From the NCBI GenBank assembly GCA_934481355.1, contig CAKSPH010000011.1:1-64000 (forward strand): a stretch of DNA of 64,000 nt, in the 5' to 3' direction. The position numbers and the translations under genes are program-made. The stretch is from an uncultured Oscillospiraceae bacterium. Lineage in GTDB: Bacteria; Bacillota; Clostridia; Oscillospirales; Ruminococcaceae. Positions 60,568-64,000 of this stretch are shown in pieces. How positions within the stretch are numbered: position 1 is the stretch's first letter; every line of letters starts with the position of its first letter. The notes below the pieces were generated by a model, which worked only from the letters and a program-made list of their open reading frames with translations, was not told where the DNA came from and ran no database searches.

Positions 60568-60616
60568 GCTATTACCAGCATTACCTTATAGTACAAGAGA
60601 AAGGGGAACTTGATAT

Positions 60617-63052
60617 ATGAGTACAGATAAAATCACAGCAAAAAAGACCTCAAATGAAATTATCCCTGCTATTTCCCTGCGGGGTCTGGTCGTATTTCCG
60701 TCAATGGTGCTCCATTTCGACGTGGGAAGGGAGCGCTCGGTGAACGCGCTCAAAACTGCCGCGGAGGGCTCCGGACGTATTTTTCTGGTCGCACAGAAGG
60801 ACGCATCGGTAACCGACCCAGAGCTTTCCGATATGTACGAGGTCGGCGTTATCGCAGAGGTGCGCCAGCTCCTCACCACGCCGGACGGCTCCACACGGGT
60901 GCTTGTCGAGGGCCTGACCCGCGCAAAACGCTTAAGGCAGACAGGCGGCAAGGATTATCTTGAATTCGAGGTAAAGGAACTCCCTCAGCGTTCCGCGCCC
61001 GTTTCCGACAGCACAGCCGCGGCGGCTCTCCGCACGCTGAAAAATGTTTTCGCGGAGTACGCGCAGGTCTCCCCGAGAATGCCGCGTGAGCTCTTTGAGG
61101 GCATTATGAGCGAGGAGAATCTCGGCGAACTGTTTGAAAAGGTAGTTTTCAACGTAGTCCTGAAAGTCGAGGACAAGCAGGCTCTGCTTGAGGCAAACGG
61201 ACTCCTCCGCCGCGTGAAAATGCTGATTGCAATGCTCGAAAGCGAGATCGAAATAATCGAGACCGAGATAGACATTCAGGAGCAGGTAAAGGAGCAGGTC
61301 GATAAGAACCAGCGGGAATATTACCTGCGGGAGCAGCTCCGCGCGATTTACAGGCAGCTCGGCGAGGGCGACAATCCTCAGGAGGAAGCGGACGGCTACA
61401 TAGAAAAAATCAGGGCGCTGAATCTCTCCGACGAGATAACCGAAAAGCTGGTGGGCGAGGCTCAGAAGCTGGTGAAGATGTCCTATTCCTCACAGGAAGC
61501 CGGCGTTATACGCGGCTACCTTGATACTGTCCTTGAACTCCCGTGGAATGTCAAGACCAGGGATAAGCTGGACATAGACAAGGTCCAGAAACAGCTTGAC
61601 AAGGATCACTACGGTCTGAAAAAGGTCAAGGAGCGTATCACTGAGATAATTTCCGTGCGCGCCCTGGCTCCCGACGTAAAGGGGCAGATAATCTGCCTGT
61701 ACGGCCCTCCCGGAGTCGGCAAGACCTCCATCGGAAAGTCCATCGCGACCGCCCTCGGCAGGAATTACGCGCGTATCTCCCTCGGCGGCGTCCACGATGA
61801 AGCTGAAATACGCGGCCACAGGAAAACATACATCGGCGCTATGCCCGGACGTATCGCGGCGGCGCTGAAGCAGGCAAAGAGCATGAATCCCGTGCTGCTG
61901 CTGGACGAAATCGACAAGATGGGCAGCGACTACAAGGGCGACCCTGCCTCCGCAATGCTGGAAGTTCTCGACAGCGAACAGAACACCACGTTCACCGACC
62001 ACTTCCTTGAGATACCGCTGGACCTCAGCGATGTGCTGTTCATCACGACCGCAAACAGTCTGGACACTATCCCGGCTCCCCTGCTCGACAGAATGGAGAT
62101 AATCGAGCTTTCCAGCTACACCCGCGAGGAAAAGTTCAACATTGCAAAGAAGCACCTCCTGCCGAAGCAGCTCAAGAAGCACGGCGAGAAGCCCTCGAAC
62201 GTGAAGATAACCGACAAGGCGCTGTACTCAGTCATCGACTTCTACACAAGGGAAGCCGGCGTAAGAGGTCTTGAGCGAAATATCGCCGATATCTGCCGCA
62301 AATCCGCAAAGAAGCTCGTCACAGGCGAAAAAAAGGTGACGGTCACGGACGAGAATATCACCGATTTTCTCGGCGTGAAGAAGCACCTGCCGGAACACCT
62401 CGCGGCCCGCGACGAGGTCGGTCTGGTCAACGGTCTGGCGTGGACTTCCGTGGGCGGAGTACTCATGCCGCTTGAAGTCCTCGTGCTGGACGGCACCGGC
62501 AAGACCGAGTTCACCGGAAGCCTCGGGGAGGTAATGAAGGAATCCGCAAAGATAGCGGTCTCCCTCACACGTTCCATCGCAAAGAAATACAACATCGACC
62601 CGGAGTTCTGGAAAACAAAGGATATCCATGTTCACGCGCCCGAGGGGGCGGTCCCCAAGGACGGTCCGTCCGCCGGCGTTACGCTCACGACTGCGCTTGT
62701 ATCCGCGCTTTCCGGAACGCCCGTCCGCCGCGATGTGGCAATGACCGGCGAGATAACACTCCGCGGCAAGGTGCTGGCCATCGGCGGTCTTAAGGAGAAA
62801 ACCATGGCTGCTTACCGCGCCGGAGTAAAGACCGTGTGCATTCCCAGGGAAAACGAGCCCGACATTGACGAACTGGACGATGTTGTCAAGAACAACATAA
62901 AATTCGTTATTGCGGAGGACATCTCCACGGTTCTGGAAACTGCGCTCGTACTGCCAAACTGCGCCCCCAAGGAAAAAGCGCCGCTGAAGCGTCGCAGCTC
63001 CCGCGCAAAGGTAAAGCCAGAGGAAAAAGTACCGGTCCTGACCGCTAACTGA
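60617..63052 (+). CDS. lon: Lon ATP-dependent protease
   Basis: A cytosolic AAA+ serine protease of 811 aa that degrades damaged and regulatory proteins. The LON substrate-binding domain (about 15-210), AAA module with Walker [15 protein letters not shown] and Walker [12 protein letters not shown], and protease domain with catalytic Ser in [11 protein letters not shown] and Lys in [12 protein letters not shown] are all present. AAAGGGG precedes the ATG. It is followed by engB. The upstream promoter region is disrupted by a MITE (60399-60567). Confidence 0.97.
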   Translation: MSTDKITAKKTSNEIIPAISLRGLVVFPSMVLHFDVGRERSVNALKTAAEGSGRIFLVAQKDASVTDPELSDMYEVGVIAEVRQLLTTPDGSTRVLVEGLTRAKRLRQTGGKDYLEFEVKELPQRSAPVSDSTAAAALRTLKNVFAEYAQVSPRMPRELFEGIMSEENLGELFEKVVFNVVLKVEDKQALLEANGLLRRVKMLIAMLESEIEIIETEIDIQEQVKEQVDKNQREYYLREQLRAIYRQLGEGDNPQEEADGYIEKIRALNLSDEITEKLVGEAQKLVKMSYSSQEAGVIRGYLDTVLELPWNVKTRDKLDIDKVQKQLDKDHYGLKKVKERITEIISVRALAPDVKGQIICLYGPPGVGKTSIGKSIATALGRNYARISLGGVHDEAEIRGHRKTYIGAMPGRIAAALKQAKSMNPVLLLDEIDKMGSDYKGDPASAMLEVLDSEQNTTFTDHFLEIPLDLSDVLFITTANSLDTIPAPLLDRMEIIELSSYTREEKFNIAKKHLLPKQLKKHGEKPSNVKITDKALYSVIDFYTREAGVRGLERNIADICRKSAKKLVTGEKKVTVTDENITDFLGVKKHLPEHLAARDEVGLVNGLAWTSVGGVLMPLEVLVLDGTGKTEFTGSLGEVMKESAKIAVSLTRSIAKKYNIDPEFWKTKDIHVHAPEGAVPKDGPSAGVTLTTALVSALSGTPVRRDVAMTGEITLRGKVLAIGGLKEKTMAAYRAGVKTVCIPRENEPDIDELDDVVKNNIKFVIAEDISTVLETALVLPNCAPKEKAPLKRRSSRAKVKPEEKVPVLTAN

Positions 63053-63062
63053 TAATGATTCC

Positions 63063-63090
63063 ACCGCCGGGGGCGACAACTCCCGGCGGC
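63063..63090 (+). terminator. Hairpin after lon
   Basis: CCGCCGGG and CCCGGCGG form a strong stem followed by TTGATTT. It lies between lon and engB and may only partly terminate, since engB starts 18 bp later. Confidence 0.6.
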
Positions 63091-63107
63091 TTGATTTAAG
63101 GTGACTT

Positions 63108-63710
63108 ATGAACTACAACAACGCAGAATTTTTTACATCTTATGGCAGTTTCAAGCAGATCCCGAAATCAGACCGCACCGAGATCGCGTTTTCCGGGCGC
63201 TCAAACGTGGGCAAATCTTCGCTCATCAACAAGATATTCAACCGGAAGAATCTGGCAAGGGTCAGCGCGGTTCCCGGAAAGACCGCCACGATAAACTTTT
63301 ATCGGCTGGAAAATCTGTATTTCGTTGACCTGCCCGGATACGGCTACGCAAAGGTATCCAAGTCCGAAAAGGAGCGCTGGAGCGGGCTTATCGAGGGGTA
63401 TCTCCACGACGACCGCGAACTTGCGCTGATGTTCCAGCTCATAGATTTCCGCCACCCTCCCACAAAAGACGACGTGATGATGGTGAACTTCCTTATCGAC
63501 AGCGAAATTCCGTTCGTTGTGATACTCACCAAGGCGGACAAGCTCTCGAAAAAACAGCGCGAGGAGCGCCGCGCGGCTCTGATGACCGAACTTCCCTGCG
63601 CCGAGGATATCACGATAATCGAATTTTCCGCACAGACCGGCGAGGGTCGCGACGATATCCGCACTATCATAGAGGAGATCGCCGCAGAGGACGAGGAAGA
63701 AAAAAAGTAA
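63108..63710 (+). CDS. ysxC: Ribosome biogenesis GTP-binding protein YsxC/EngB
   Basis: A GTPase of 200 aa needed for late 50S assembly. G1 FSGRSNVGKSSLINKI, G2 TATINFY, G3 DLPGYGYAKV, G4 LTKADKLS and G5-like FSAQTGEG are in order. A basic/acidic C-terminal tail follows. It lies close after lon, a common gene neighbourhood. Confidence 0.96.
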   Translation: MNYNNAEFFTSYGSFKQIPKSDRTEIAFSGRSNVGKSSLINKIFNRKNLARVSAVPGKTATINFYRLENLYFVDLPGYGYAKVSKSEKERWSGLIEGYLHDDRELALMFQLIDFRHPPTKDDVMMVNFLIDSEIPFVVILTKADKLSKKQREERRAALMTELPCAEDITIIEFSAQTGEGRDDIRTIIEEIAAEDEEEKK

Positions 63711-63728
63711 AAAAATTTCAGAAAACAC

Positions 63729-63757
63729 TTGACAAATCAGATTTGTCGTGATATAAT
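63729..63757 (+). promoter_or_regulatory. Promoter of the ribosomal protein L10 operon
   Basis: TTGACA (63729-63734) and TATAAT (63752-63757), 17 bp apart, a perfect consensus before the L10 leader. Confidence 0.85.
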
Positions 63758-63764
63758 AATTATG

Positions 63765-63880
63765 CTGTTCTGAAGACAGCAGGCTGACGAAGGTCTATAA
63801 TGGTTAAAACCGCCTGCCGAGGAATGGGAATTAGATAAACGTCTACTCCCTTTCTGTCTGACAGAGAGGGATTTTTTTCT
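63765..63880 (+). ncRNA. Ribosomal protein L10 leader (autoregulatory)
   Basis: The leader between the promoter and rplJ contains the conserved AGACAGCAGG and CCGCCTGCCGAGGAAT segments of the L10 leader family, which bind the L10-L12 complex to reduce expression. It ends in a terminator stem CCCTTTCTGTC (63848-63858) with GACAGAGAGGG (63860-63870) and a T-run (63872-63878), consistent with attenuation. Confidence 0.85.
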
Positions 63881-63926
63881 GATCTCCTTATCTGAACAGC
63901 GCAAATTTAGTAAAGGAGTGAAATTT

Positions 63927-64000
63927 ATGCCTAGCAAAAGCGTACTCGAACAGAAGCAGGCGTATGTTGCTGACTTAGCTGAAAAGCTCAAGAACGCTGC
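63927..64000 (+). CDS. rplJ: Ribosomal protein L10, start only
   Basis: The reading frame from ATG at 63927 begins MPSKSVLEQKQAYVADLAEK, a typical L10 N-terminus, preceded by AAAGGAG. The window ends after about 24 codons. The upstream L10 leader agrees with the assignment. Confidence 0.9.
   Translation, partial: MPSKSVLEQKQAYVADLAEKLKNA

Noticed and set aside
1..64000. CRISPR arrays
   Set aside because: No regularly spaced identical repeats of 25-40 bp were seen; the repeat arrays found are short regulatory or integrase-type sites.

Overview
The window looks like a chromosome segment of a gut-type clostridial Firmicute, most likely a Ruminococcus-like member of the Oscillospiraceae. The evidence is AGGAGG-type ribosome binding sites, sigma-A promoters (TTGACA, 17 bp, TATAAT), LL-diaminopimelate aminotransferase for lysine/DAP synthesis, a two-gene SMS-like Fe-S system, a choloylglycine-hydrolase family enzyme and an L10 leader before rplJ. 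This placement is inferred from gene content and signals, not from a search.

Left accessory region (1-8735). The left edge cuts an IS5-like insertion sequence: its transposase start and one terminal repeat are visible. Next come a Fic AMPylase with its inhibitory motif and a perfect promoter, a small unknown protein, and a strikingly AT-rich unknown gene (about 685 aa). A P4-type primase/helicase, an excisionase-like protein and a tyrosine integrase carrying an extra XRE-like helix-turn-helix follow. The integrase faces the 3' end of a tRNA-Arg(ACG), so this is a tRNA-associated integrated element. Its left end could not be located.

Core region (8736-35333). dapL is followed by a polyphosphate-polymerase/DUF4956/CotH operon, with a two-component system whose promoter carries the same CTGAAA direct repeats as the operon promoter. 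Further on are a choloylglycine-hydrolase family enzyme, an ECF sigma factor with a 921-aa anti-sigma-like membrane protein, an SMS-type SufC/SufB pair, a YbaK deacylase, a FeoA-FeoB fusion with its Cys-rich partner, a nitroreductase, a GH2 glycosidase, and a MacB-like ABC operon encoding a 1034-aa protein of tandem CARDB-like repeats.

Region 35515-54390 (mostly minus strand). It holds an AIM24 protein, an M50 protease, an operon-like run (degenerate LCP protein, LUD protein, manA, ROK glucokinase, ilvD), alanine racemase (plus strand), a two-component system, a histidine-kinase-like ATPase, oligoendopeptidase F, prephenate dehydrogenase, a DHH phosphoesterase, and a third two-component system. 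That third system is divergent from a D-lactate dehydrogenase-like gene and a PdaA-like deacetylase, with phased TCTTACA repeats between them.

Right part (56282-64000). It holds an orphan substrate-binding lipoprotein, a DUF815 ATPase, a tRNA-dihydrouridine synthase, a DUF1624 membrane protein, lon, engB, and the L10 leader with the start of rplJ. A 161-bp fold-back MITE with the same terminal repeats as the IS at the left edge sits just downstream of the likely lon -10 box, so lon mRNA should start inside it.

The most interesting leads are the AT-rich orphan gene in the tRNA-Arg element, the predicted two-component regulon joining polyphosphate synthesis to a secreted CotH kinase, and the MITE inserted in the lon leader.
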